From the NCBI GenBank assembly GCA_029721435.1, contig CM056580.1:78703367-78767366 (forward strand): a DNA stretch of 64,000 nucleotides. The letters are read 5' to 3'. Numbering within the stretch: position 1 is the stretch's first letter; every line of letters starts with the position of its first letter. The position numbers were made by a program, and so were the translations under genes. The notes beneath the pieces are model-generated. The model had not been told where the DNA came from. It did not search any database and saw nothing but the letters and a program-made list of their open reading frames with translations. This DNA comes from Gymnothorax reevesii. Lineage: Eukaryota > Chordata > Actinopteri > Anguilliformes > Muraenidae. Shown in pieces: positions 54,035-64,000 of this stretch.

Positions 54035-55627
54035 CAAAACCCAAAACCAGTGAAGTTGGCACGTTATGTAAATCGTAGATAAAAACAGAATACAATGATT
54101 TGCAAATCCTTTTTAACTTATATTCAATTGAATACACTGCAAAGACAAGATGTTTAATGTTCAAATTCAGAAACTTTTTTTTTTTGCAAATAATCCAACT
54201 TAGAATTTAAAGGCAGCAACACACTGCAAAAAAGTTGGCACAGGGGCCTTTTTACCACTGTGTTACATCGCCTTTCCTTTTAACGACAGTAAACGTTTGG
54301 GAACTGAGGAGACCAATTTTTGAAGCTTTTCAGGTGTAACTCTTTCCCATTCTTGCTTGATGTACAGCTTAAGTTGTTCAACGGTCCGAGGTCTACGTTG
54401 TCATATATTACGCTTCATAATGCGCCACACATTTTCAAAGGGAGACAGGTCTGGACTACAGGCAGGCCAGTCTAGTACCCGCACTCTTTTACTACGGAGC
54501 CATGCTGTTGTAACACGTGCAGAATGTGGCTTGGCATTGTCTTGCTGAAATAAGCAGGGGCGTCCATGAAAAAGACGTTGCTTGGATGGCAACATATGTT
54601 GCTCCAAAACCTGTATGTACCTTTCAGCATTAATAGTGCCTTCACATATGTGTAAGTTGCCCATGCCTTGGGCACTAATACACCCATACCATCACAGATG
54701 CTGGCTTTTGAACTTTGCGCCTGTAACAGTCTGGATGGTTCTTTTCCTCGTTGGTCCGGAGGACACGACGTCCACAGTTTCCGAAAACAATTTGAAATGT
54801 GGACTCGTCAGACCACAAAACACTTTTCCACTTTGCATCAGTCCATCTTAGATGCGCTTGGCCCCAGCGAAGCTGGCAGCGTTTCTGGGTGCTGTTGATA
54901 AATGGCTTTCGCCTTGCATTGTAGAGTTTTAACTTGCACTTGCAGATGTAGCGACGAACTGTAGTTACTGACAGTGGTTTTCTGAACTGTTCATGAGCCC
55001 ATGTGGTGATGTCCTTTACACACTGATGTCGGTTTTTGATGCAGTGCCGCCTGAGGGATCGAAGGTCACGGGCATTCAATGTTGGTTTTCGGCCTTGTCG
55101 CTTACGTGCAGTGATTTCTCCAAATTCTCTGAACCTTTTGACGATATTACGGACCGTAGATGATGAAATCCCTAAATTTCTTGCAATAGCTCGTTGAGGA
55201 ATATTGTTTGTAAACTGTTCAACAATCAGCTCACGCATTTGTTCACTAAGTGGTGACCCTCGCCCCATCCTTGTTTGTGAATGACAGAGCATTTCAGGGA
55301 AGCTGCTTTTATATCCAATCATGGCACCCACCTGTTCCCAATTAGCTCGTTCACCTGTGGGATGTTCCAAATTAGTGTTTGATGAGCATTCCTCAACTCT
55401 CTCAGTCTTTCTTGCCACTTGTGCCAGCTTTTTTGAAACATGTTGCAGGCATCAAATTCCAAATGAGCTAATATTTGCAAAAAATTACAAAGTTTACCTG
55501 TTCGAACATTAACTTGTCTTTGCAGTATATTCAATTGAATATAGGTTGAAAAGGATTTGCAAATCATTGTATTCTGTTTTTATTTACGATTTACACAACG
55601 TGCCAACTTCATTGGTTTTGGGTTTTG
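54035..55627 (-). mobile_element. Tc1-like transposon, TIR CAAAACCCAAAACCAGTGAA
   Basis: Complete 1593-bp element flanked by TA (54033-54034, 55628-55629). The inverted repeats are long, about 125 bases, with around 10 differences, and contain 'agaatacaatgatttgcaaa'. The copy at 1-1831 is the same family. The transposase inside is nearly intact. Confidence 0.93.
54257..55268 (-). pseudogene. Tc1 DD34E transposase with one frameshift and one nonsense codon
   Basis: From ATG 55268 (MGRGSPLSEQMREL) the frame runs through two helix-turn-helix parts (QRAIARNLGISSSTVRNIVK; RDLRSLRRHC), the first Asp in [11 protein letters not shown] and to ASVMVW, where one base appears to be missing near 54680 and the frame shifts. 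The next frame carries GNLHICEGTINAERY, the second Asp in FQQDNAKPH and Glu in SPFENVW, 34 residues apart. A TGA follows MKRNI at about 54401, where family members have Arg; the C-terminal tail continues in frame (QRRPRTVEQLKLYIKQEWER). Otherwise full length. Confidence 0.92.
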
Positions 55628-55879
55628 TATATATACACACTGCCCTCCATAATTATTGGCACCCCTGGTTAAGATGTGTTCTTTAGCTTATAATAAATTC
55701 AGTTTTTTCTAAATAATATAGGACCACAATGAAAAAACATGAAAATCCAACCTTTAATTCAAGCGCATTTATTCAATAGGAAAAAAATCCCACATTAAGA
55801 AATAATTCTTTTGAATCAAATCATATGTGCCACAATTATTAGCATCCTTGATGTTAATACTTTGTACAACCCCCTAAGC

Positions 55880-56847
55880 ACCTAATCTTCTCCTATAATG
55901 TTTCACAAGATGGGAGAATACAGAAAGAGGGATCTTTGACTATTCCTCTTTGCACAATCTCTCTAAATCATCCAGCGACCTGGGTCCTCTCCTCTGCACT
56001 CTCCTCTTCAGCTCACTGCACAGGTTTTCAATGGGGTTGAGATTTGGGGACTGAGATGGCCATGGGAGGAGCTTGATTCTGTGTCTGGTGAATCATTTCT
56101 GCGTAGATGTGGCCACATGTTTAGAATCATTATCTTGCTGAAAGACCCAGTGACGACCCATCTTCAGCTTTCAGGCAGAGGCCACCAGATTTTGATTTAA
56201 AAAGTCCTGGTATTTCAAAGCGTTCATGATGCCATGCACCCTAACAAGCTTCCCAGGGCCTCTGGAAGAGAAACAGGCCCACAGCATCACCGATCCTCCC
56301 CCATACTTCACAGTGGGCATGAGGCGCTTTTCTGCATACTCATCTTTTGTGTTCCGCCAGACCCACTTAGAGCGTTTGTTGCCAAAAAGCTCTATCTTGG
56401 TCTCATCTGACCAAAGCACACGGTCCCAGTTGAAGTCCCAGTACCGCTTAGCGAACTCGAGACGTTTGCCTTTATGATTGTGAGTGAGAAAACGTTTTTT
56501 TCCATGCATGCCTCCCAAACAGCTTGTTGGCATGTAGGTAGCGCCTGATGGTTGTTTTGGAGAGTTTGTGACCTCAAGATGCTACCATTTGTTGCAATTC
56601 TTTAACAGTGATCTTTGGAGATCTTTTTATTTCTCTTACCATCCTCCTCACTGTGCGTGTTGGCAAAATAACCTCGTCCAGGCTTGTTTACCACTGTCCC
56701 AGTTGTTTTAAACTTCTTAATGATTCCTCTGACAGTAGAAATGGACAGGTGCTGGCGAGTGGCTATTTTCATGTAGCCATTGCCTGACTTGTGAAGGTCG
56801 ACACACATCTGCCTTACTTGAATGGTGTGTTCCTTTGCCTTTCCCAT
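55880..56847 (-). pseudogene. Tc1-type transposase pseudogene, Sleeping-Beauty-like sequence
   Basis: N-terminus at ATG 56847: MGKAKEHTIQVRQMCVDLHK, HTH (LSISTVRGIIKKF) and a linker in a shifted frame (PGRG). The middle part 56171-56533 carries LTHNHKGKRLEFAKRYWDFN, first Asp in VLWSDETKIELFGNK, and KYGGGSVMLWACFSS. The C-terminal catalytic part before 56170 is broken but still legible. The sequence resembles the Sleeping Beauty/Frog Prince group of Tc1 transposases by recall. Confidence 0.85.
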
Positions 56848-56935
56848 GTTGAAGAGTGAATAAGAGAAATGGCCTTTGTGTCACATCATATTTATACCCC
56901 AGGGAAACAGGAAGTGATGAATTACTAATTTAATG

Positions 56936-57553
56936 CAGGGGCGCTGCTAGAACCGGGAATTGGGGGGGCACAAACACGTCCCTTTATGACAATTCGGATA
57001 GTCCTGGCTAGTTCTCAATTATTTTTCTTTATTGACGCGTTTTCCAATCATTCATCTGGATACGTTTGCTTAATGTAAATCAACGTTATTCGAAATTACT
57101 CTCCGTATTGAGTGGGAAAAAAAAGCGGCACTTGGCAGTGAAATAGGCTATAGAAAGCATGCGGCTCTATTTGACGTTGATTTAAATTATGCAAACGCGT
57201 CCACATGAATGATTGTCGTCTTACCTAATCGGGGAGAACAAGCAGCACCTGTTAAGTGCGGAGCGCTCTCGGAGCGAACATTTTGTTAATCATGAAAATG
57301 ACTGCGAACAGGTCAGGACTAATAATTCTTTAGAACAGATGTTACATCTACCCCAATTCTCAGTTTTACGGAATTTACCCCATGACTTCATCGCTGTTAG
57401 ATCGCATGAGAAACCGTGTCTTCAGTTGCCTATTACGATAATTGTAAAATGCGTCAATAAAGAAAAATAGTTGAGAACTAGCCAGGACTATCCTAATTGT
57501 CATAAAGGGACGTGTCTGTGCCACCCAAATTCCCGGTTCTAGCTACACCCCTG
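56936..57553. mobile_element. hAT-like MITE, TIR CAGGGGYGYWGCTAGAACCG
   Basis: Left end 'caggggcgctgctagaaccg' 'ggaatt' and right end 'aattcccggttctagctaca' 'cccctg' are inverted repeats. Flanks ATTTAATG (56928-56935) and ATTAATTG (57554-57561) fit an 8-bp target duplication with two changes. The related copy at 62779 lacks the insertion at the equivalent place (about 63040), which confirms it as an insertion. Internal sequence matches 30740-31269. Confidence 0.85.
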
Positions 57554-57859
57554 ATTAATTGTTCCTAGATACTCTGATCAACTTTGTAAACTACTGTAGA
57601 AACGACAGAAATACTTCAATTACATTTAATTCCTAGGAATTGCTAGGAGTGCCAATAATTGTGGAACAGGTGATTTTATGAAAAAAAATTATTTCTTAGT
57701 CAGGGATTTTTTTTTCTTAAAATTAACTTGAATTGAAGGTTAAATTTTTCTACAATTTTCAGTGTGAGAGTAAGCTTCTGCAATAAAAATTGAATTTATT
57801 TTAAGGCTTTTAACATATCTTAACCAGGGGTGCCAATAATTGGGGGCGCTGTAGGCCTA

Positions 57860-58140
57860 CAGCCCCAATTCTGAAATAGTTGGGACAAAGTGTGAATTGT
57901 GATTAAAATCAAAATGCAATGACTTTTAGATCACGTGAGCCAATATGTTATTTACAATAGAACATAGATAACATTTCAAATGTTGAAACTGAGACATTTT
58001 ACATTTTTATCCACAAAATGAGCTTATTTCAAATTTTCTGGCTGCAACAGGTCTAAAAACAGTTGGGGCACAGGCATAAAAGGGCTGAAAAAGCAATTAA
58101 TATATAAGAGAATCAGCTGAAAGAACATTTAGCAAGTAAT
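57860..58140 (+). mobile_element. Truncated Tc1 fragment, CAACCCCAATTCC family
   Basis: Starts 'cagccccaattctgaaatag' 'ttgggac' after a TA (57858-57859), follows the 3727-5287 element for about 280 bases to 'catttagcaagtaattt', then breaks off into unrelated sequence. Confidence 0.88.
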
Positions 58141-58345
58141 TTGTTATGATTCTGATTTGCCTTGCCATGATTGTCTGCTTTTGATAATATGTCTTATTTG
58201 GTTTTGGAAATTTGCTTTGTCTGACTACTCTTGGATATGTGTATTGTGTATTGGTCACATTGATTCATTTGTGTATTGCCTTAGTTTTTACTTTTCCATA
58301 TTTTGCATTTTGCCACAGTTTCACTCCCCCTCAGCCATTGGTATT
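58141..58345. other. Unrelated sequence at Tc1 breakpoint, perhaps a retroelement piece
   Basis: 'gttatgattctgatttgcct' 'tgccatgattgtctgctttt' begins exactly where the Tc1 fragment stops and has the pyrimidine-rich character of the 43020 region, also opening 'gttatgattctg'. Not identified. Confidence 0.35.
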
Positions 58346-59330
58346 ATGTAACATGTACGTCACTTGGAGGCCACTTGTAGAATAGAGCGGAAAGTGGGCG
58401 GAGCATTGAAATGGAATGCATCTATCGCATGGATGTATTACACGAACTGGATACTGAACCAGGGCTGAGATGCACACCGATAAGGGCTTAGGGTCAAGCT
58501 GATATTGATAAGTCACATGATCCAAAAAGAAGGGGGCAAAAAGAATTTTCTCCTTAGGGAACAATTGAAAAAGATACTCCGATAAATCTGTGAATAATTT
58601 TTTTGACTACCACAAATGATCTATACATGATCTCTTGATTTTTCTCTTCTAAACAACTGGTGCCCTTATCCACGGCAGCAACAATTTTTTTTTTAAATCA
58701 GGGTTGTGAAGACCAATGGGACCTTGTTAAGCACTCTCTCTTAAGCAGTGTAGCTGCGGCTCTCTGCGTGTGAGCACTGGTCAGGAGATTCCATGCCGTC
58801 TAGTCACGGTGTTACCCATAGACTGTATGGTATTACCAAGTCGGTAAAGTGAGCAAGTGTAACAACATTAGTGTTTTCATTTATTGCACAACGTATTTCA
58901 TGAATGGCTATGTAATGAAACGATTCGACTACTTCACCTATCTTTTATGTAACGTTACAGAATATAAAGGTAGCAATAAGTATAAATAAGTCAGCAAAGA
59001 CTGTTGGATGACGGGCGTGTATTCGGTAACTATTGAAGGTGGCATCCTGCTTTTTCAAATGAAAATGTTCAGGATGCACTTAAACTGAGTTGCATATTTC
59101 CAGTACTTTGAATATCTTACACCGATTCGCGGTACTGCCTTTTACTGCTTCATGTATTATATGCTGGTTACGTAGCTAGCTAAGCAGCATTGACTATGTC
59201 CTAATGTGTACTTTCAGCACTGTATAAATTCAGCACAAAAAAACTACACAGATAACCATTTTGCACAATTAAGACATTATCAGCTCATTTAGGGTACCAC
59301 ATTTCATGGTACATATGTAATTTTCATGGG
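58346..59330. other. No gene recognised
   Basis: AT-rich; nothing supported. Confidence 0.4.
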
Positions 59331-59354
59331 GCGTTTATATTTTTGTTAAGTGTA
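59331..59354. repeat. Solo Tc1 terminus relic
   Basis: 'gcgtttatatttttgttaag' 'tgta' differs by one base from the right end of the element 20739-22350. No partner end found nearby. Confidence 0.55.
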
Positions 59355-59719
59355 ATATGGCCGCCATGGCAGCCATCTTGAAATCCTATGCCACGCGATA
59401 ATTGAACTTTGCTCCCACTGACCAAGATTTAGACTGTGCTGCCTTGGCAGAGCTTTGCACTCTAGGAGTGCCTCTAGTTCATCCTATTTTGGAACCGCAG
59501 TTCCACTTAACTTTGTGCTCGCCATTTTATTTGTTTCTGTGCTACAAAGCTTGATAATAAAGTCAAGCACTTCTTTGCATTTGAACCTGCTTTCCTTTTG
59601 CTATTTTATCAGTGCACTTATAGCCGTGCACAGAAAAACTATTACAAAGAGAAATGGCATATACCAACTGGAGTGGAATATATTATTAATGTTTGCAGGC
59701 AAACAACAAAAATCATAGC
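59355..59719. other. No gene recognised
   Basis: An 87-residue frame at 59455-59718 (+) has no recognisable domain. Confidence 0.4.
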
Positions 59720-60345
59720 AAGTGTTTAATACAAAATAAATGTCAACGAAATCAAGGTTTCATAACAAGTGGCAGGCTTCATTTAGTACTTAATGCAACC
59801 ACCTGTGGTAAGGATAACAGCATGGAGTCTTTTCCTATAATTTTTGACAAGGTTAAGGCACACATTTGGGGGGATTTTGGACTATTCCTCTGAGCAGATC
59901 CTTTCAAGATCCTTCACATTATTGGGTTTGCATTTATCAAATGCCCTCATCAACTAAGCCCACAGGTTTTCAATTGGACTGAGGTCTGGCAACTGGATTG
60001 TGATTGAGGTTTGGCAACCGATGTGTGATTGAGGTCTGGCAACTGATTTATGATTGAGTTTTGGCGATTGCTTTATTTGACCAGATTTATGAAGGTCTAA
60101 TACCACAAAGGGACAAAGGGATATTGCATGAGTTATTTTCTTTAAGGGTGCCATTAATTGTGAAACCTTCATTTCTGATTAAATCAGTAAATAATTTTGG
60201 TTGGTTCCACTGGAGCATTAATATCATATAGTATTTCTCACATGTTATTACGTAGAGTTTCTCAATAAATATTTTTTTTTGAATTTTTTGAGAGTATTGC
60301 TTTTCCATTGCAAGCCAGCAATTTTGGAGTCCACTGTATATACAA
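59720..60345 (-). mobile_element. Tc1-like remnant
   Basis: On the minus strand the end of a transposase is readable: LPDLSPIENLWA (about 59954-59990), then, after a stop, KCKPNNVKDLERICSEE and KNYRKRLHAVI. The right end 'ttggagtccactgtatatac' resembles a Tc1 terminus. Three tandem variants of 'tgattgaggtctggcaact' (59998-60065) interrupt it. Confidence 0.7.
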
Positions 60346-61651
60346 AAATTAGGGTAATTGGATAATGAGCAATAGGTGAGGTGATCAGCGGAAACAGGAG
60401 CAGACTGGTGGTTTATACTCAGGCGAGGCCTGGCAATTTCAAAACAGGCAAGGACAAAAACCAGAGATGGAAGAGCACAGCACCAAATCACTGACCAGAT
60501 CCTGTAGGCAAGAAAACAGGCGAGTGATCAAAACCAGGTGGAATGGGGAACCAGAGCAAAATGCAGAATCTGTACCTCAGAACAAGAAAACAAACCGGGT
60601 CAGAAAGGGCATGCAAACAGGACAGAATGACGCAGGACAAAAAGGTAACAGCGACAAACTCGTAAGGAACGAGAGAGAGACAAGGGTTTAAATACACACA
60701 GACAAATGAGGAATCAGGAATCATATGAGGACTTGAGCGAGAGGAATGCACAGAAAGGAAGTGCAAGGTAACGAGATAATAATAGAATTTGTTAGAACGG
60801 GAGAGAAAACACACAGAAGGAAAAGGTAAACAAAAGCACACGGACACAGAAAATAAAGACGAACATGCAAACAACGAGCAAGACGAAAGAAAACAATAAA
60901 ATAAAAAAGCGGCTAAAAAACATAGGAAAATGTGAAGGAACACAAACAGAACACAAAGAGCGGTAAACAAAAGCAGGTAGACAATTAACTAATTAACTCA
61001 TTCAGGCACAGAGCACAAAAAGGAAAAGTAAAACAGAAATGCAAATATGACAGAACACCAGAAAACAGAAGTGTTGGCAGGATTGCTTTCCCTCTGGTTC
61101 CTTTAAATCCTTAAGCCTTGTGGGTAAACCTGCAGACAGAGTTGAAAAATAACACATAATCATTCCTCAAAACAGCCTTCCTGCAATCCTGCCCACCGAG
61201 GTATTGATTCACTTTTTGCGGTGACGCAGCTCAGTTTCTCAGTAAGTTTCCAGCTTATTCCCAAACTGTTTAATGCGGCTAAAGTAATGTTCAGAACACA
61301 AAGGTCGACTTTGACCAGCCAACTCACATTACCCGAGTAACTGATCTTGCACACAATGACCCCTGCGCGCCTAACTTTTTTTAGCCTGGCGCCTGAATGT
61401 GAAGATTAATGACACTAGTAACTCCCAACTCACCTCCACTCTCATTTAACCATTTTGCCGCGTGACGTCAGAACTGTAGGAGCCCTGGGTGAGGTGGGGA
61501 TTCTGATCGTGATCTCTGACTGCACCTTTCCAGGTTAAATCTGGCCACACGACACCATGATCCCGGAAATTTGAGCCCAAAGTTGACCAAAGAATTGTGG
61601 TCAGAGGGATATCATGTGAGCAAGGCTTTGTTGGAAATGTTGGAATCTTCT
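60346..61651. other. No gene recognised; A-rich retroelement-like sequence
   Basis: A long purine-rich stretch (60480-61070) with 'aaaacaggcgagtgatcaaa' 'accagg' looks like the reverse strand of untranslated sequence from a fish retroelement. The 160-codon minus frame at 60488-60970 is low-complexity (FLCFLAAFLFYCFL) and unsupported. Confidence 0.4.
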
Positions 61652-62405
61652 TGGATCAGTGTTGGGACTCCTGCTCTTCCTCATCTGTATTAATAACCTT
61701 GACAGGAACATTAAAAGCAAGTCACGTAGATTTGCAGATGATATTAAATTGGGCAGTTTGGCCAACAGTTTAAAGTCTTTTAAAGTGCTTCAGATTCATT
61801 TAGATAGCACTGTGCTGTAGCAATTAAAAAGTCCAACAGGATGCTGGGACATATAGCCAGAAGTATTTAGTATAAACCTTTGGAGGTTATACTTGTACAG
61901 TATATTTGTCACACCACGCTCACAGTATTGTGCGTAGTTCTACGGACCCAACTTCAAGAAAGACATAGAATTTAGAATAGGTTAGTATAGGTTTTAGAAT
62001 AGGTTCAAAGTAGAGCTACAAAGTCAATTCCTGGTAGAAAAGCTATGAGGACAGGGTGAAAATTCTTAATTTCTTCAGTTTTAGTAGAAGGAGGCGATCT
62101 GATTGAGGTCTTTGAATATATTGATGGGATTAGCAAAGTTAACTGTGCAGGATTACTTCAGCCAAGGATATTAGCGCTGGTATTCAGAAATATTTTTTCT
62201 GTGAAAAAGCTTGCCAGGCCATATTGAAGAGCCAGAAACTCTGAGGCTTTTGAAGTCCAGTCTTGATATTATGCTCGACACAATGTAGTCCTTAAGTATT
62301 AGAGGTATTTGGTTAACCTTAGTGATGGAAAAATGTTGAGCCCAGTTGGACTGAATGGTCTGTCCTCGCCATTCATGTTATCTAATGTAATGTTATGTTA
62401 TGTTA
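61652..62405 (+). mobile_element. CR1-like LINE relic, 3' part
   Basis: Reverse transcriptase motifs are readable at the start: GSVLGLLLFLICINNLD (61652-61702) and FADDIKLG with the catalytic ADD (61731-61754). Further on come SNRMLGHIA, EGGDLIEVFEYIDGISK (about 62088-62138) and a final PVGLNGLSSPF before a repeated TTATG tail (62376-62404). These blocks and the tail are typical of CR1-type LINEs. Multiple stops. Confidence 0.82.
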
Positions 62406-62776
62406 CATGGGCCCCTAGGTTTAATGGGGCTACCAAGCAAATGTAAGCACAAGGTTTTAGGAGTGCATTTGATTAATCTCTGCTCATTTTCTTACCCATG
62501 ATGTAAGACCATTAGAAGACTCATATTTTGCCAACTCAGGTTTGGGCTTTTTTTTTTTTTGCCCCGAATTGTAGAGCAGCCACGTAACGTGTCAAATCTA
62601 ACCATGTTCTCCGGCTGGATTGAAGTTGAAGTGCAATTGTGTATACATACGCTACTTCTGCAAAATGCATTAGTTATTTCTTCATCTCCATTAAAGATTG
62701 TATTGGCATATTTTTTGATAAAATGCATTCTAAATTACAGCCTCTCTGATTGGAATACATTTTTTAGAGACAGAGA
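62406..62776. other. No gene recognised
   Basis: Short intergenic stretch; nothing supported. Confidence 0.4.
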
Positions 62777-62778
62777 TA

Positions 62779-64000
62779 CAGCCCCTCCATAATTATTGGC
62801 ACCCCTGGTTAAGATGTGTTAAAAGCCTTAGAATAAATTCAATTTTTATTGCAGAAGCATACTCTTTTTAAGTTTAAGGGGGAAAAAATCCCTGACTAAG
62901 AAATAATTATTTTTCATAAAATCACCTGTTCCACAATTATTGGCACCCCTAACAATTCCTAGGAATTAAATGTAATTGAAGTATTTCTGTCATTTCTACA
63001 GTAGTTTACAAAGTTGATCAGAGTATATAAGAACATATAATTAGTAAATCATCACTTCCTGTTTCCCTGGGGTATAAATATGATGTGACACACAGGCCAT
63101 TTCTCTTATCCACTCTTCAACATGGGAAAGACAAAGGAACACACCATTCAAGTAAAACAGATGTGTATCGACCTTCACAAGTCAGGCAATGACTACAAGA
63201 AAATAGCCACTCGCCTGAACCTGCCCATATCAACTGTCTGAGGAATCATTAAGAAGTTTAAAACAACTGAAACAGTGGTAAACAAGCCCGGACAGGGACG
63301 CAAGGTTATTTTGCCACCACGCACAGTGAGGAGGATGGTAAGAGAAATAAAAAGTTCTCTAAAGCTCACTGTTAAAGAATTGCAACAAATGGTAGCATCT
63401 CACAATCATAAACGCAAACGTCTGGAGTTCGCTAAGTGGTACTGGGACTTCAACTGAGACCGTGTGCTTTGGTCAGATGAGACCAAGATAGAGCTTTTTG
63501 GCAACAAAAAGGGTCTGGCAGAACACAAAAGATGAGTATGCAGAAAAGCACCTCATGCCCACTGTGAAGTATGGGGGAGGATCGGTGATGCTGTGGGCCT
63601 GTTTCTCTTCCAGAGGCCCTGAGAACCTTGTTAGGGTGCATGGCATCATGAACACTTTGAAATACCGGGACATTTTAAATCAAAAGCTGGTGGCCTCTGC
63701 CCGAAAGCTGAAGATGGGTCGTCACTGGGTTTTTCAGCAAGATAATGACCCTAAGCATGTGGCCAAATCTACACATAAATGGTTCACCAGACACAGAATC
63801 AAGCTCCTCCCATGGCCATCTCAGTCCTAAGACCTCAACCCCATTGAAAACCTGTGGAGTGAGCTGAAGAGGAGAGTGCAGAGGAGAGGACCCAGGTCAC
63901 TGGATGATTTTGAGAGATTGTGCAAACAGGAATGGTCGAAGATCCCTCTTTCGGTATTCTACCGTCTTGTGAAACATTGTAGGAGAAGATTAGGTGCTGT
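62779..64000 (+). mobile_element. Tc1-like transposon of the 'TTATTGGCACCCCTGG' family, cut by window end
   Basis: Left end 'cagcccctccataattattg' 'gcacccctgg' after TA (62777-62778). Sequence follows the reverse complement of 55638-57851 but without the hAT-like insertion. The right end is beyond the window. Confidence 0.93.
63122..64000 (+). pseudogene. Tc1-type transposase pseudogene, Sleeping-Beauty-like, with in-frame deletion
   Basis: ATG at 63122 (MGKTKEHTIQV). A TGA replaces Arg in the HTH (STV, stop, GIIKKF; near 63239). Linker with GQGRKVILPPRTVRRMVREI. At about 63402 the frame jumps from QQMVAS to HNHKRKRLEFAKWYW, losing about 30 codons present in the 56.5-kb copy. A second TGA follows WYWDFN, then VLWSDETKIELFG with the first Asp; a frameshift near 63510; then KYGGGSVMLWACFSS, FQQDNDPKH and PIENLW, 34 residues apart, with a TAA between them at 63828. 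The end is not in the window. Confidence 0.9.

Larger units (their letters stand above)
55638..57851 (-). mobile_element. Tc1-like transposon of the 'TTATTGGCACCCCTGG' family, interrupted
   Basis: Left end 'cactgccctccataattatt' 'ggcacccctgg', right end 'gtgccaataattgggggcgc' 'tg' followed by TA. Another copy begins at 62779. The hAT-like MITE 56936-57553 is inserted between the transposase 5' flank and the right terminus. Without it the element is about 1.6 kb. Confidence 0.9.

Noticed and set aside
60488..60970. 160-residue minus-strand frame rich in Phe, Leu and Cys
   Set aside because: Reverse of an A/G/C-rich low-complexity stretch; apparent membrane segments are compositional.

Overview
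This window is vertebrate nuclear DNA, most likely from a ray-finned (teleost) fish. It has intron-scale spacing, AT-rich intergenic sequence, many decayed Tc1/mariner DNA transposons, hAT-like elements and palindromic MITEs, L2- and CR1-like LINE tails, and microsatellites of (CA)n, (TA)n and (GT)n type. No bacterial operon, CRISPR array, rRNA or tRNA was seen. The species cannot be named from the sequence alone.

Only three protein-coding genes are convincing, and all lie on the minus strand. The rightmost, 32696-33922, encodes a complete torsin-4A-type AAA+ ATPase (tor4a) with an N-terminal membrane segment, Walker A, Walker B and the C-terminal GCK motif. The other two, 23301-23849 and 17184-17888, encode proteins of about 182 and 234 residues. 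Each carries the same juxtamembrane and transmembrane block as torsin-4A (R-V-x-[FY]-P ... FLQ-[VI]-Y) but no ATPase domain. They look like tandem paralogs of the torsin-4A N-terminus with new tails. I consider this three-gene array the most interesting biology here. At least two of the three coding exons follow a good 3' splice site just upstream of the start codon, so 5' untranslated exons are likely; candidates lie at 18510-18578 and 36459-36626.

Region by region: 1-10 kb is repeat-rich, with two Tc1 elements (one split by an LINE tail), a third eroded DNA transposon, a 5'-truncated L2-like LINE and a minisatellite. The stretch from 10 to 16.6 kb is mostly unrecognised sequence with two fold-back elements and a Tc1 remnant. 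At 16.6-24 kb lie the two torsin-4A-like small genes, separated by a palindromic MITE that has been split by a Tc1 element with very long inverted repeats. At 26.8-31.8 kb is a nested stack of mobile elements: a 4.5-kb hAT-type insertion with a perfect 8-bp target duplication, holding a 156-bp satellite, a TTAA-flanked element and a large palindrome. Tor4a and its probable upstream exons occupy 31.8-36.7 kb. From 37 kb to the end the window is almost entirely repeats: Tc1 elements of at least four families, a hAT-like non-autonomous element, several minisatellites (one open in more than one frame), a CR1-like LINE relic and long stretches without recognisable content.

All transposase genes seen are broken, though two (on the minus strand near 21-22 kb and 54-55 kb) have only a couple of disabling changes. 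The mobile elements are therefore probably relics that have shaped spacing between the torsin-like genes rather than active elements.
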